Shown here: positions 1-8,318 of the stretch, one piece after another
Position numbering within the stretch: position 1 is the first letter of the stretch
How the letters are laid out: the number at the start of each line of letters is the position of its first letter
From: an uncultured Paracoccaceae bacterium
Lineage (GTDB): Bacteria; Pseudomonadota; Alphaproteobacteria; Rhodobacterales; Rhodobacteraceae
Direction of reading: 5' to 3'
Length of the DNA: 64,000 bases
Assembly (NCBI GenBank): GCA_947503775.1
Contig: CANNFE010000002.1
Coordinates: 557,415-621,414 of the forward strand
The notes under the pieces: generated by a model
What the model was told of the DNA's origin: nothing
Databases searched by the model: none
The model's input: the letters and a program-made list of their open reading frames with translations, nothing else
Position numbers and translations under genes: made by a program

Positions 1-1
1 G

Positions 2-751
2 GGGCGGTTCCCCGAGGCCGAGGCGCTTGAGTTGCCGTTCATGACGACAAAAAGCGGCGAGGAGGCGAGTCGGGCGGCCTGGATCTTTACCGAGGATCAT
101 CTGATGGACGATTTTGCGGATGTGCATCTGATCGCCGCCCACATGCATGGGCCGGGGATCGTTCACAAGCGCGGGGCGGGTCTGGGCACGGTCGAGGATT
201 TCGACGGGCTGCGGCTGCGCGGGCCATCGCGTCCGGCGACGATGCTGCTTGAAGAGGTCGGCGCGGAGCCTATCGGGATGCCGGTGCCCGCCTTTCCCGA
301 AGCGCTGTCGAAAGGCGTGCTGGATGGCGGCGTGATCACCTGGGAGATGTCGCCGTCGCTGAAACTGGACGAGCTGACGGACAGCCATACGGATGTGGCC
401 GGGGACCGGGCCTTTTATAATCTGTATTTCATCTGGGCGATGAATCGGGATGTCTATGACGGGCTGCCCGAGGATCTGCGCGCGGTGATCGACGCCAATT
501 CGGGGCTGACCGCGAGTGCGATGGCCGGGCGGGCCCATGATACGGGCGACAGCGAAGGGCGCGACGCGATGGCGGCGGCTGGCAACGAGATCGCGGAGCT
601 GAGCGAGGACGAGACCGCGCGGCTGCGCGAGATCGGGGACCGGGTGCGCACGCGCTGGATCGAAGAGGTGACGGCGCGCGGTCTGGATGGTGCGGCCTTG
701 GTGCAGAGCGCGATGGAAGCCGTGGAGGCCGGGCGCGACGACCCGTCGTAG
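2..751 (+). CDS. TRAP transporter solute-binding protein DctP, 5'-truncated
   Basis: Open reading frame running in from the left edge with no start inside the window; about 249 codons remain. The sequence (LPFMTTKSGEEASRAAW near the edge, then HMHGPGIVHKRG and an FDGLRLRGPSR segment) is typical of the DctP/TAXI-like periplasmic substrate-binding component of tripartite ATP-independent periplasmic transporters, which hands a carboxylate-type solute to the DctQM membrane pair. The signal peptide and N-terminal lobe lie outside the window. No dctQ or dctM follows, so the membrane genes must be upstream or elsewhere. The substrate cannot be read from this part. Confidence 0.85.
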   Translation, partial: GRFPEAEALELPFMTTKSGEEASRAAWIFTEDHLMDDFADVHLIAAHMHGPGIVHKRGAGLGTVEDFDGLRLRGPSRPATMLLEEVGAEPIGMPVPAFPEALSKGVLDGGVITWEMSPSLKLDELTDSHTDVAGDRAFYNLYFIWAMNRDVYDGLPEDLRAVIDANSGLTASAMAGRAHDTGDSEGRDAMAAAGNEIAELSEDETARLREIGDRVRTRWIEEVTARGLDGAALVQSAMEAVEAGRDDPS

Positions 752-775
752 CGAGGGCGGCCCAGGCGGCGCCAG

Positions 776-799
776 TGCATATTTATGACAAGATGAAGG
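776..799 (+). repeat. dispersed TATTT...AGATGAAGG element, copy 1
   Basis: Variant copy (TGCATATTTATGACAAGATG then AAGG) of the short oriented repeat found at 34178, 40001, 43641, 52153 (reverse), 54081, 56704 and 63371. It starts 25 bases after the stop codon of the DctP gene, the same placement as most other copies. Function unknown. Confidence 0.6.
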
Positions 800-807
800 G
801 GGAGGGG

Positions 808-975
808 CTAGTCCTCTCCCCTTTGTCTGTCGAGGTGACGCCAAAGGCAGGTGAGGACCGTGGCCCCTGCCAGCGGAGAGGCCGCATCCGAGATCAGGAC
901 CGGGGCCGCAAGGGGCTGCGGTTTGGGGAGCGGGACCGTTTGGGGGCGCTCGGGGATGTAGGTTGCGTCGGTCAT
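808..975 (-). CDS. hypothetical 55-aa protein downstream of rsmD
   Basis: Short frame starting MTDATYIPERPQTVPLPKPQ and ending at a TAG, 10 bases downstream of rsmD on the same strand, so it could be co-transcribed. The first half is proline-rich; the second half (VLISDAASPLAGATVLTCLW) is mildly hydrophobic and might be a membrane-associated helix. Third codon positions are strongly G/C, as in real genes here. There is no convincing Shine-Dalgarno sequence. I do not recognise a family, and it could be a chance frame. Confidence 0.4.
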   Translation of the reverse strand: MTDATYIPERPQTVPLPKPQPLAAPVLISDAASPLAGATVLTCLWRHLDRQRGED

Positions 976-985
976 GGTGCGGAGC

Positions 986-1543
986 CTAAGCCAGGTCGGC
1001 GGATTTTTCGAGGAATGTGATCCAGGTGGTGCCGAAGCGGCGCTCGTCTGCCGGAGTGAAGCCTTTAGGGGCGGGGTGGGCGCGGTCGTCTTCCCAGACG
1101 ATGAGGGCGCCCGGTGCGATCTGCGGGGCTGCGGCTGAGAGGGCCTTTTCTCCGAGATCCGTGCCGTAGGGCGGATCGAGGAAGACGAGGTCGAAGCTGT
1201 GGTCTGCCATGAGCGGACGGGTGGCGTCGGTTTTGATCAGGCGGGTGTCCTCCGCGCGGCCTGCTTTGGCGATGTTGGCTTCGATCAACCGCTGGGCGGG
1301 GCGGTTCTTCTCAACGAAGGTGACATGGGCGGCGCCACGCGAGAGGGCTTCAAGGCCGAGCGCTCCGGTGCCGGCGAAGAGGTCGAGGACCTGCGTGTCC
1401 GGCGCGGGGAGGCCGCGCGTGCGCAGGATGTTGAAGAGGCTTTCGCGGATCCGGTCGGTGGTCGGGCGCAGATGAGCGGCGGGATCGCCTTTGCCGACGG
1501 GGGTCAGGCGCAGGCCCTTGTGACGTCCGGCGACGATTCTCAC
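986..1543 (-). CDS. rsmD: 16S rRNA (guanine(966)-N(2))-methyltransferase RsmD
   Basis: 185 codons, the normal size for RsmD. It starts VRIVAGRHKGLRL, the family's characteristic N-terminus, here from a GTG whose bases overlap the upstream stop (GTGA). The SAM-binding loop LDLFAGTGALGLEALSRG (about residues 53-70) and the catalytic DPPYGT motif (about 123-128) are intact, giving a Rossmann-fold N2-guanine methyltransferase acting on G966 of 16S rRNA in the 30S assembly pathway. It is translationally coupled to the preceding ferredoxin reductase gene. Confidence 0.95.
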   Translation of the reverse strand: MRIVAGRHKGLRLTPVGKGDPAAHLRPTTDRIRESLFNILRTRGLPAPDTQVLDLFAGTGALGLEALSRGAAHVTFVEKNRPAQRLIEANIAKAGRAEDTRLIKTDATRPLMADHSFDLVFLDPPYGTDLGEKALSAAAPQIAPGALIVWEDDRAHPAPKGFTPADERRFGTTWITFLEKSADLA

Positions 1544-2751
1544 GCGGCGAGGAGGGTCTTTAGCTCGGTCCCGTCGGTGAGGGCGGCGCGGTCGGGGGTG
1601 CGGCCTGCCTCGATCAGGCGCTTGCCGATCATGTAGGCGCGCGGGTCGTTCATGGCATCGACGGCGAGGAGCTGACCCTGGCCGAAATACCAGTGCGAGA
1701 CGGCACCGGGCTTGTCGCCGGGGCGGACGAGGACCTCGTCGTAGCCGGTATTGAGGCCCGCGATCTGGAGCTTGATGTCGTATTGGTCGGACCAGAACCA
1801 CGGCTTGGGCTGATAAGGCGTGTCCGCGCCCAGCATGTTGGCGGCGACCGCCTCGGCCTGGTCGATAGCGTTCTGGACGCTTTCGATGCGCATGCGCTGG
1901 CCGCGGAACATCAGCGCGGCGCAGTCGCCTGCGGCCCAGATAGAAGGATCGGATGTGCGGCCCATCTCGTCGGTGGCGATGCCATGGTCGATGGCGAGGT
2001 TCGCGCTTTCGGCGAGCTCGGTATTGGGGCGGATGCCGATACCGACGATGCAGCTGTCGATGTCGAGCTCGGTGCCGTCCGAAAGGACCGCCCGGGCGGC
2101 GTATTGATCGCCGCTGAGGGCCGTGAGGCCGCAGTTTTCCTTGATCGTGACACCGTGCTTTTGGTGGAGCGCGCGAAAGTAGTCCGAGGTCTCGCGCGCG
2201 GCGACGCGTTGCAGGATGCGGGGGGCCTGTTCGACGAGTGTGACGTCGAGACCCTTCTTGGCGGCGACGGCGGCGGCCTCGAGGCCGATATAGCCGCCCC
2301 CGACGACGAGGGTCTTGCCGCCTTTTTCCAAGTAGGGCGCCATGCCGTCGGCGCAGCCGAGGGTGCGGATGGTCAGAACGCCCCAGAGATTGCCCGCGAC
2401 ACGTTCGGGCAAAGCGATCGGGCGGGCGCCGGTCGTCAGCGCGAGGTGATCGTAGGTGAGGACCTCTTTCGTCTCGAGCGTGACGGTGCGGGTGACGGGA
2501 TCGACGGCGACAGCGGTCGTGTCGGTGCGCAGGGTGATGTCGTTGTCGGCGTACCAGCTTTGGGGGCGCAGGTAGAGGCGCTGCTCCTCCATCTCGCCTA
2601 GCAGATAGGCCTTGGAGAGGGGCGGGCGCTGATAGGGCGGGGCGGTTTCCTGGCCGATCAGGGTGATCGCACCGTCGAAATTCAGGGCCCGCAGGCGGGC
2701 GGCGAGGGCGGCGCCGGCCTGTCCGGCTCCGATGATAACGATGTGGCGCAT
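1540..2751 (-). CDS. NAD(P)/FAD-dependent ferredoxin (rhodocoxin-type) reductase
   Basis: 403 aa from ATG at 2751, chosen because GGAGG lies about 9 bases upstream and the FAD-binding GxGxxG sequence (IIGAGQAGAALAARL) follows directly. A second dinucleotide fold (VVGGGYIGLEAAA, about residue 150) binds NAD(P)H, and IWAAGDCA (about 273-280) is the conserved FAD motif of the class. These flavoproteins pass electrons from NADH to a [2Fe-2S] ferredoxin that often feeds a P450 or Rieske dioxygenase; no such partner gene is adjacent. A 98-bp gap separates it from the divergent peroxiredoxin. The cytosolic oxidoreductase class is secure, the electron partner is not. Confidence 0.88.
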   Translation of the reverse strand: MRHIVIIGAGQAGAALAARLRALNFDGAITLIGQETAPPYQRPPLSKAYLLGEMEEQRLYLRPQSWYADNDITLRTDTTAVAVDPVTRTVTLETKEVLTYDHLALTTGARPIALPERVAGNLWGVLTIRTLGCADGMAPYLEKGGKTLVVGGGYIGLEAAAVAAKKGLDVTLVEQAPRILQRVAARETSDYFRALHQKHGVTIKENCGLTALSGDQYAARAVLSDGTELDIDSCIVGIGIRPNTELAESANLAIDHGIATDEMGRTSDPSIWAAGDCAALMFRGQRMRIESVQNAIDQAEAVAANMLGADTPYQPKPWFWSDQYDIKLQIAGLNTGYDEVLVRPGDKPGAVSHWYFGQGQLLAVDAMNDPRAYMIGKRLIEAGRTPDRAALTDGTELKTLLAA

Positions 2752-2849
2752 GCCCAAGCCTCCGAAGGAGTGAAGCGGCTGGCGCGCCGCTGATGCGCAA
2801 CCTATACCGGCCTCACCTGAACGCCAACCAGTCAAGAAGGATGCCGCCC

Positions 2850-3338
2850 ATGCCATTGTCCGTTGGAGCTACGCTGCCCGAAGCCGACCTGATCCGGATC
2901 GGAGAGGACGGGCCCGAAACCGTGTCCGTGTCGTCCCTGACCAAAGGCAAGAAGGTCGCGCTGTTCGCGGTGCCGGGCGCCTATACGCCGACCTGCCATT
3001 CGGCGCATCTGCCAAGCTTTATGCGGGTCTTTGACCGGCTGAAGGAAAAGGGTGTGGACGACGTCATCTGCGTTGCCGTCAACGACCCGTTCGTCATGCG
3101 CGCCTGGGGCGAGGAGACGGGTGCGACGCGGGCCGGAATCCATATGCTGTCGGATGCGTCTTCGCAGTTTGCCGAAGGGATGGGCATGGCGTTCGATGCT
3201 CCGCCCGCCGGTCTGATCAAGCGCTCACAGCGTTATGCGCTTTATGCCGATGATGGCGTGATCAAAGTGCTGAACGCCGAGGAGAGCCCCGGCGAATGCG
3301 ATGTGTCTGGCGGCGAGGCACTGCTGGATCAGATCTAA
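2850..3338 (+). CDS. peroxiredoxin, Prx5 family
   Basis: 162 aa, the standard Prx5 length, starting MPLSVGATLPEADL. I prefer ATG 2850 over ATG 2841 because AGAAGG at 2835-2840 then has a normal 9-base spacing. The peroxidatic cysteine is C49 in PGAYTPTCH, followed by SAHLPSF. The enzyme is a thioredoxin-fold thiol peroxidase reducing H2O2 and alkyl hydroperoxides, probably with glutathione or glutaredoxin as reductant. It diverges from the ferredoxin reductase and converges with mscS with only 2 bases between stop codons. Confidence 0.93.
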   Translation: MPLSVGATLPEADLIRIGEDGPETVSVSSLTKGKKVALFAVPGAYTPTCHSAHLPSFMRVFDRLKEKGVDDVICVAVNDPFVMRAWGEETGATRAGIHMLSDASSQFAEGMGMAFDAPPAGLIKRSQRYALYADDGVIKVLNAEESPGECDVSGGEALLDQI

Positions 3339-3340
3339 GA

Positions 3341-4222
3341 TCAGTCCTCGACCAGTTCGATTTTGTCGGCGGTGAGCATATTGCCCTCGTGCAGGATCGT
3401 GCGGGTCGGGAACGGTATATTGATGCCCGCCTCGTCGAGCGCCTCTTTCACGGCGCGTTTCATGTCGGCCTGATACTGGAAATAGACCCCGGCATCGCAC
3501 CAGACGCGGACGAGGAAATCGACGGAACTGGCGCCAAGCTGGTTGACCTGGATGAAGGGTTCGGGATCGTTGTGCGAGCGGTCGTCAGCCATGATCGTGT
3601 CGAGGATCACCTGCTGCGCCTTCGCGAGGTTCACGCCATAGCCGACGCCGAAGGTCCATTCGGCGCGGCGGGTGGGGTAGGTCGAATAGTTGGTGATCGT
3701 GTTCGCCCAGACCTCGGAATTGGGGATCATGATCTGAACGTTGCCGATATTGGCGAGCTCCAGATAGTTGAGGGTCAGGCTTTGCACCGTCCCCATCTTG
3801 CCGTTGACCTCAACGAAATCGCCGATCTTCACGGGGCGAAAGAGGATCAGCATCACGCCTGCCGCCACGTTCGAGAGTGTGCCTTGCAGGGCCAGACCAA
3901 TAGCGAGGCCTGCCGCACCGACGAGGGCGACCATCGAGGTCGTTTGCACGCCGAACGTGTTGAGCACGAAGATGAAGGTGAAAGCGAGGATCGCATAGCG
4001 CGCGATATTCGACAGGAAGGCGAAGAGCGTCTTGTCGAAGCGCTGGTGCCGGTCCGAGAGGCGTTTGATCCGGCGAGAGATGGCGCCCGCGATCCAGAAG
4101 CCCGCGATCAGGATCGCGATAGCGGCGAGCAGGTTGCCGAAGATCTCGGTCAGGAAATCGAGGGTGAGGATGTCGCCGATTGTCTGGCCTTGCCAGATTT
4201 CGGTATTGAGAACTTGTTCCAA
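3341..4222 (-). CDS. small-conductance mechanosensitive channel, MscS family
   Basis: 293 aa with three predicted membrane helices (about residues 25-55, 68-95 and 100-125) and the pore-lining TM3 sequence LVGAAGLAIGLALQGTLSNV, followed by RPVKIGDFVEVNGKMGTV of the cytosolic beta domain. It is a homoheptameric inner-membrane channel that releases osmolytes on hypo-osmotic shock. The start is a TTG at 4222, the only plausible start found, 4 bases after the pterin dehydratase stop, so expression probably relies on translational coupling. Confidence 0.92.
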   Translation of the reverse strand: MEQVLNTEIWQGQTIGDILTLDFLTEIFGNLLAAIAILIAGFWIAGAISRRIKRLSDRHQRFDKTLFAFLSNIARYAILAFTFIFVLNTFGVQTTSMVALVGAAGLAIGLALQGTLSNVAAGVMLILFRPVKIGDFVEVNGKMGTVQSLTLNYLELANIGNVQIMIPNSEVWANTITNYSTYPTRRAEWTFGVGYGVNLAKAQQVILDTIMADDRSHNDPEPFIQVNQLGASSVDFLVRVWCDAGVYFQYQADMKRAVKEALDEAGINIPFPTRTILHEGNMLTADKIELVED

Positions 4223-4226
4223 GGGG

Positions 4227-4523
4227 TTACTGCGCGAATGCGTCCATTTTCTTGGCGAGCTTTACGTCCAGCTCGCTGAGGCCATCCGCGTCATGGGTGG
4301 TCAAGGTGACCTCGACCGTCTTGTAGACATTCGACCATTCGGGATGGTGGTTGAGTTTCTCGGCCCAGATGGCCGATTGCGTCATGAACCCAAAGGCTTG
4401 CACGAAGTTCCCGAATGTAAAAGTTTTATGTATCGCGTCGCGATCCTGCACCTCGCTCCAGCCGGTCTGGGTGAGGGCGCTGAGCGCCTCGGCGCGGGCC
4501 TCGGGGCTGAGTTTTTCGGTCAT
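4227..4523 (-). CDS. 4a-hydroxytetrahydrobiopterin (pterin-4a-carbinolamine) dehydratase
   Basis: 98 aa, the full length of the PCD/DCoH family. Conserved [14 protein letters not shown] and the catalytic [16 protein letters not shown] segment (H59, H60, P61) followed by [11 protein letters not shown] are all present. It recycles oxidised pterin after aromatic amino acid hydroxylation and may act as a molybdopterin-related dehydratase in bacteria lacking a hydroxylase. The start ATG overlaps the GNAT stop (ATGA at 4520-4523). No phenylalanine hydroxylase is visible in the window. Confidence 0.92.
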   Translation of the reverse strand: MTEKLSPEARAEALSALTQTGWSEVQDRDAIHKTFTFGNFVQAFGFMTQSAIWAEKLNHHPEWSNVYKTVEVTLTTHDADGLSELDVKLAKKMDAFAQ

Positions 4524-5701
4524 TGCTGTTCCTCCTGCTGGACTTTGCGGAACGGGCCGTAGGCGGTCAGAACCTCGATTTCCTCTTCGGTCGCGGCGCG
4601 CTCGGCCTGCAGATAGCGGGCGACTGCATCGGTAAAGCCCTCTTCGCGGAACCAGTGGAGCGAGTGAGTCTGCACCGGCAGATAGCCGCGGGCGAGTTTG
4701 TGGGCGCCCTGCGCGCCGGCTTCGACGCGGGAGAGCCCGTGTTCGATCGCATAGTCGATGGCGCGGTAATAGCACAGCTCGAAATGGAGGCAGGCGTGAT
4801 CCTCGGTGCAGCCCCAGTAGCGGCCATAGAGCGTGTCGCGCCCGATGAAGTTGAGAGCGCCCGCGATATAGCGTCCGTCCCGTTCGGCGAGGACCAATAG
4901 CATGTCGTCCCGGAGGTGCTGCTGCGCTTCGTCAAAGAAGGCGCGGGTCAGGTAGGGTGTGCCCCATTTGCGCGCGCCGGTGTCCTGGTAGAAATGCCAG
5001 AAGGCGTCCCAGTGATGGGGTTCAATCTGATCGTCCGTCAGCATGTGGATTTGGCCGCCGAAGGCGTTTGCGGTGGCACGCTCCTTGCGGATGTTCTTGC
5101 GTTTGCGCGAGGAGAGGCCGGCGAGGAAGGCGTCGAAGCTGTCATAGCCCTCGTTCAGCCAATGAAACTGCTGGGTGGTGCGTTTGAGAAGGCCGATGCG
5201 CTCGCCCTGATCGGCCTCGGCTTCGGTGCAGAAAGTGATGTGGAGCGAGGAAAGATCGTTCTCCGAGGCAAGCTGAACGGCGCCTTGGGTGAGCGCGGCC
5301 ATGCCGGTGGTCTCGTGCCCCGGCTTGGTCAGGAAACGGCGGCCCGTGGCGGGGGTGAAGGGGACAGCGAGCTGAAGCTTGGGATAGTAGCGGCCGCCAT
5401 AGCTTTCATAGGCGTGAGCCCAGTTGTGGTCGAAGATGTATTCGCCCTGGCTGTGGCCCTTGGCGTAGAGGGGGGCGGTTGCGAAAACCTGACCGGATTT
5501 GGCGACCAGATGGCGCGGCTGCCAGCCGGTGCCGGGGCCGACCGAGCCGCTGACCTCCAGCGCGCGCAGGAAGCGGTGGGTGGTGAAGGGATCGATGGGG
5601 CGGCCTGTCGCGGCCTCGGGGCAGGCGCAGGCATCCCAGTCGCTCGGCGCGATTTGGGAGAGGTCGGTGAGGACGTTGATCTCGATATGGTCGGTGGTCA
5701 T
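4520..5701 (-). CDS. GNAT-like acyltransferase of the DUF482/FemAB-like type
   Basis: 393 aa from ATG 5701 ([11 protein letters not shown]); a TTG 16 codons further upstream would overlap the GDPD stop. The central and C-terminal parts ([13 protein letters not shown], then [20 protein letters not shown] and [16 protein letters not shown]) match the peptidogalycan/GNAT-like family once called DUF482, cytosolic proteins with a duplicated acyltransferase fold. The substrate is not known. It sits in a run of overlapping minus-strand genes from the type I exporter down to mscS. Confidence 0.85.
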   Translation of the reverse strand: MTTDHIEINVLTDLSQIAPSDWDACACPEAATGRPIDPFTTHRFLRALEVSGSVGPGTGWQPRHLVAKSGQVFATAPLYAKGHSQGEYIFDHNWAHAYESYGGRYYPKLQLAVPFTPATGRRFLTKPGHETTGMAALTQGAVQLASENDLSSLHITFCTEAEADQGERIGLLKRTTQQFHWLNEGYDSFDAFLAGLSSRKRKNIRKERATANAFGGQIHMLTDDQIEPHHWDAFWHFYQDTGARKWGTPYLTRAFFDEAQQHLRDDMLLVLAERDGRYIAGALNFIGRDTLYGRYWGCTEDHACLHFELCYYRAIDYAIEHGLSRVEAGAQGAHKLARGYLPVQTHSLHWFREEGFTDAVARYLQAERAATEEEIEVLTAYGPFRKVQQEEQQ

Positions 5702-5745
5702 GGATGCCCCTTGCGCGTTTGCACTTGGGGCCGGGGGCGCATGGG

Positions 5746-6507
5746 TCAAGGTGTCGGATCGTAGCCTTCGAAGGTGACGGTATCGGCGATCTTGCGGGCC
5801 TCGGCCTCTTCTTGGGGCGAGCGGACGGTCCAGCAGAGGATCTTGGCGCCCCGGTCCTTGAGGCGGGCGACGTGGGGATTGGTCAGATCGGTGTGCTGGT
5901 GGCTGATGAAGCTGGCGCCGGTCGTGTCGTAATCGGGAATCTCGCCGAGGCGGTCGCGGATCGTGGCGGGGATGTGCGGCCAGTCGGCCTCGGGGAAGGC
6001 GCAGGTTATCAGACCGCGCGGGATATCGGGGGCAAGGTCCTTGAGCGCGCGGACGGAATGGGGGTTGAAGGACATGACGGCGGCGGGGCCGTCATAGCCC
6101 TCTAGCGCGTGGGCGACGGCCTGTTCGAGCCGCCCGATATTGGAGCCCATGACGCCGTCCTGATCCTTGAGCTCGATAAGGACGGGGATGCGGCCGGCGA
6201 TGAGGCTCAGGATATCTTCGAGCGGCTGGATCGTGTCGGCGGAGCCGTTGAGCGGGATCTGCGCCAGCGTCGTGCTGGGGCGTCCGCGAACCGCTCCGGA
6301 GGCATCGGTGAGCCGGGCGAGGCTGTAGTCGTGAAAGACCATCGCCTTCCAGTCCGAGGAGAGCTGGACGTCGATCTCGATGCCGATGCCCTTCCCCAGG
6401 GCGGCCTGAACGGCGCTTGGGGAGTTTTCGATCCGGCCCGCGCTGCGGTCGTGCAGGGCGCGATGGGCGAGCGGGCCGGAGGTGAACGCCTCGGGGAGGA
6501 GGATCAT
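5746..6507 (-). CDS. glycerophosphodiester phosphodiesterase (UgpQ-like)
   Basis: 253 aa with the GDPD TIM-barrel signatures: LAHRALHDRSAGRIENS near the N-terminus, the metal-binding GIEIDVQ pair and the general acid/base in VFHDYSLARLT. It hydrolyses glycerophosphodiesters to sn-glycerol-3-phosphate and an alcohol. There is no signal peptide, so it acts in the cytosol. The ATG overlaps the RidA stop (ATGA at 6504-6507). Confidence 0.92.
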   Translation of the reverse strand: MILLPEAFTSGPLAHRALHDRSAGRIENSPSAVQAALGKGIGIEIDVQLSSDWKAMVFHDYSLARLTDASGAVRGRPSTTLAQIPLNGSADTIQPLEDILSLIAGRIPVLIELKDQDGVMGSNIGRLEQAVAHALEGYDGPAAVMSFNPHSVRALKDLAPDIPRGLITCAFPEADWPHIPATIRDRLGEIPDYDTTGASFISHQHTDLTNPHVARLKDRGAKILCWTVRSPQEEAEARKIADTVTFEGYDPTP

Positions 6508-6977
6508 TTGATCTGGAAGATCCCCTCGATCTCGACCGCGACGCCCAGGGGAAGCGAGGCAGCTGAGACGGCGGCGCGGGCGTGTCGGCCCGCATCGCCA
6601 AGCGCATCGACGAGGAAGTCGGACGCGCCGTTGATGACCTTGGGCTGGTCGGTGAAGTCGGGAGTGGAGTTGACGAAGCCGGTCAGCTTGACGACGCGGA
6701 CGAGCCTATCGAGATCGCCGTCACAGGCCATCTTGACCTGGGTCAGAAGCGCGATCGCGCAAGCCTTTGCGGCGTTCGACCCGCCCTCGAGATTGACGTT
6801 GTCGCCAAGCTTGCCGGTGATCAGGCCGTCATCGGTCTGACTGATCTGTCCGGAGACATAGACCATGTCGCCGACAACGACATGGGGCAGGTAGTTTCCG
6901 GCTGCCTTGGGGCCTGACCCTACATCGGGAAGAGTGACGCCGAGTTCGGCGAGGCGGGTTTCGATCTGTCTGGTCAT
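6504..6977 (-). CDS. RidA-family protein (YjgF/YER057c/UK114)
   Basis: 157 aa, in the longer YjgF subgroup (YP_/UK114-like). The sequence MVYVSGQISQTDDG and the C-terminal RAAVSAASLPLGVAVEIEGIF follow the family pattern. Canonical RidA hydrolyses reactive enamine/imine intermediates using a conserved arginine; the Arg in HARAAV could be its equivalent, but deaminase activity cannot be assured from sequence. It is co-directional with the downstream GDPD gene (overlapping) and 39 bases below the secretion adaptor. Confidence 0.88.
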   Translation of the reverse strand: MTRQIETRLAELGVTLPDVGSGPKAAGNYLPHVVVGDMVYVSGQISQTDDGLITGKLGDNVNLEGGSNAAKACAIALLTQVKMACDGDLDRLVRVVKLTGFVNSTPDFTDQPKVINGASDFLVDALGDAGRHARAAVSAASLPLGVAVEIEGIFQIK

Positions 6978-7016
6978 GAGGAGCCTCCGTTGATGTGCGG
7001 CGACGCTAGACCGGTT

Positions 7017-8318
7017 TCAGCTCTCGCGGAAGGCCTTGGCGAAATAGTCGCTGAGCGGTTTGACGAGATAGGCCATGGGCGAGCGGTCATCGGTGCGAAT
7101 GAAGCTTTCGACGGGCATGCCGGGGATCAGTGTCATGTCCGATGGCAGCTTGGCGATTTCACCTTCGGCCAGCACGATCTCGGCGCGGTAATAGGTGAGC
7201 TGCGAGCGGTCGTCTTCGAAGGCATCGGCAGAGACCAGCATGACCTCACCGCTTAATTCGGGCGTGCGGCGCTGGTCGAAGGCGGAAAAGCGCAGGACGA
7301 CGTCCTGGCCGACGAAGACCTGATCGATGTGGTTCGGTTCGATCTGGGCTGCGATCACGAGCGGGCGGTCCTGCGGGATGACGTAAAGAAGCGGATCGGC
7401 GGGCCGGATCACCGAGCGGCGGGCGAAGACCTGCAGGCCGTAGACGATCCCGGCGACAGGGGCGCGGATGTCGAGGCGGGACAGCTGCTCGCGCAAGGAA
7501 CGCCGACGCTCGAGCAGCTCGAGCTCGGACGTTTGTAGATCGCGCAGGGTCGTGATCGCCTCTTCCCGGCGGGCGGTGCCGAGCTTGAGGATCTCGATAT
7601 CGATCTCGGTCACGCGGCCTTCGGCCTGGGCCTTGGACGCGGCCAGCTCTCCGGCGCGGCCTGACAGGCTGGCCTGTTCGCGTTGCAGCGACAGCACGCG
7701 GCTGGCCTGGGCGAGGCCGCGATTGAGCAGATCCTGCTGGTCGGTCAGCTCTTCCTGGATATAGCCAAGCTGGGAGGTTAGAGCGATCTGCTGCGCCTCG
7801 ATGCCGGTGATCTGATCGGCGATCTGGTCGCGGCGTTTGCCCAACTGCTCGGTCTCTTTGCGGATGGAGGCGCGGCGCGCCTCGAAGAGGCGTTCCTGGC
7901 CTTCCATAAGCTCGTGGGCCTGATCGCCACCTTCGGAGAGGAGCGGATCGAACGCGATCTCGGTCGCGTCGTCGCGTTCGGCCTGAAGGCGGCCGCGGCG
8001 GGCCATAATCTCGAACAGTTGATTCTCGACGATGGAGAGCTCGGAGCTGAGAAGCGTGGGGTCGAGCTGGATCAGCAGATCGCCCTCTTCGACGCGGTCG
8101 CCTTCATCGACGGCGATCGATTGCACGACCCCGCCATCGGGGTGCTGGATAACCTGACGGTTCTGGTCGACCTCGATCTGGCCGGTGGCGATGATCGCGC
8201 CGGAAATCTGGGCCATGACGGACCATGTCCCGAAGCCGCCGACGAGGATCAGCAGCGAGACGAAGCCGATGATCAGGGGGCGAGAGGCGGACCAGGTCTT
8301 GTCGGGTTGCGGGCTCAT
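7017..8318 (-). CDS. type I secretion periplasmic adaptor, HlyD/PrsE family
   Basis: 433 aa from ATG 8318, which overlaps the ABC exporter stop (ATGA). One N-terminal membrane helix (about residues 16-36, [20 protein letters not shown]) is followed by a barrel/lipoyl region ([20 protein letters not shown]), a long coiled coil (about 110-290, rich in Leu/Glu/Gln) and a C-terminal beta domain ending [20 protein letters not shown], diagnostic of PrtE/PrsE adaptors. It bridges the inner-membrane ABC exporter to a TolC-type outer membrane channel, which is not encoded here. Confidence 0.94.
   Translation of the reverse strand: MSPQPDKTWSASRPLIIGFVSLLILVGGFGTWSVMAQISGAIIATGQIEVDQNRQVIQHPDGGVVQSIAVDEGDRVEEGDLLIQLDPTLLSSELSIVENQLFEIMARRGRLQAERDDATEIAFDPLLSEGGDQAHELMEGQERLFEARRASIRKETEQLGKRRDQIADQITGIEAQQIALTSQLGYIQEELTDQQDLLNRGLAQASRVLSLQREQASLSGRAGELAASKAQAEGRVTEIDIEILKLGTARREEAITTLRDLQTSELELLERRRSLREQLSRLDIRAPVAGIVYGLQVFARRSVIRPADPLLYVIPQDRPLVIAAQIEPNHIDQVFVGQDVVLRFSAFDQRRTPELSGEVMLVSADAFEDDRSQLTYYRAEIVLAEGEIAKLPSDMTLIPGMPVESFIRTDDRSPMAYLVKPLSDYFAKAFRES

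Noticed and set aside
1543..2800. Long minus-strand frame continuous with rsmD (604 codons)
   Set aside because: The part upstream of VRIVAG is an Arg-rich shadow of the ferredoxin reductase gene; rsmD starts at the GTG overlapping that gene's stop.
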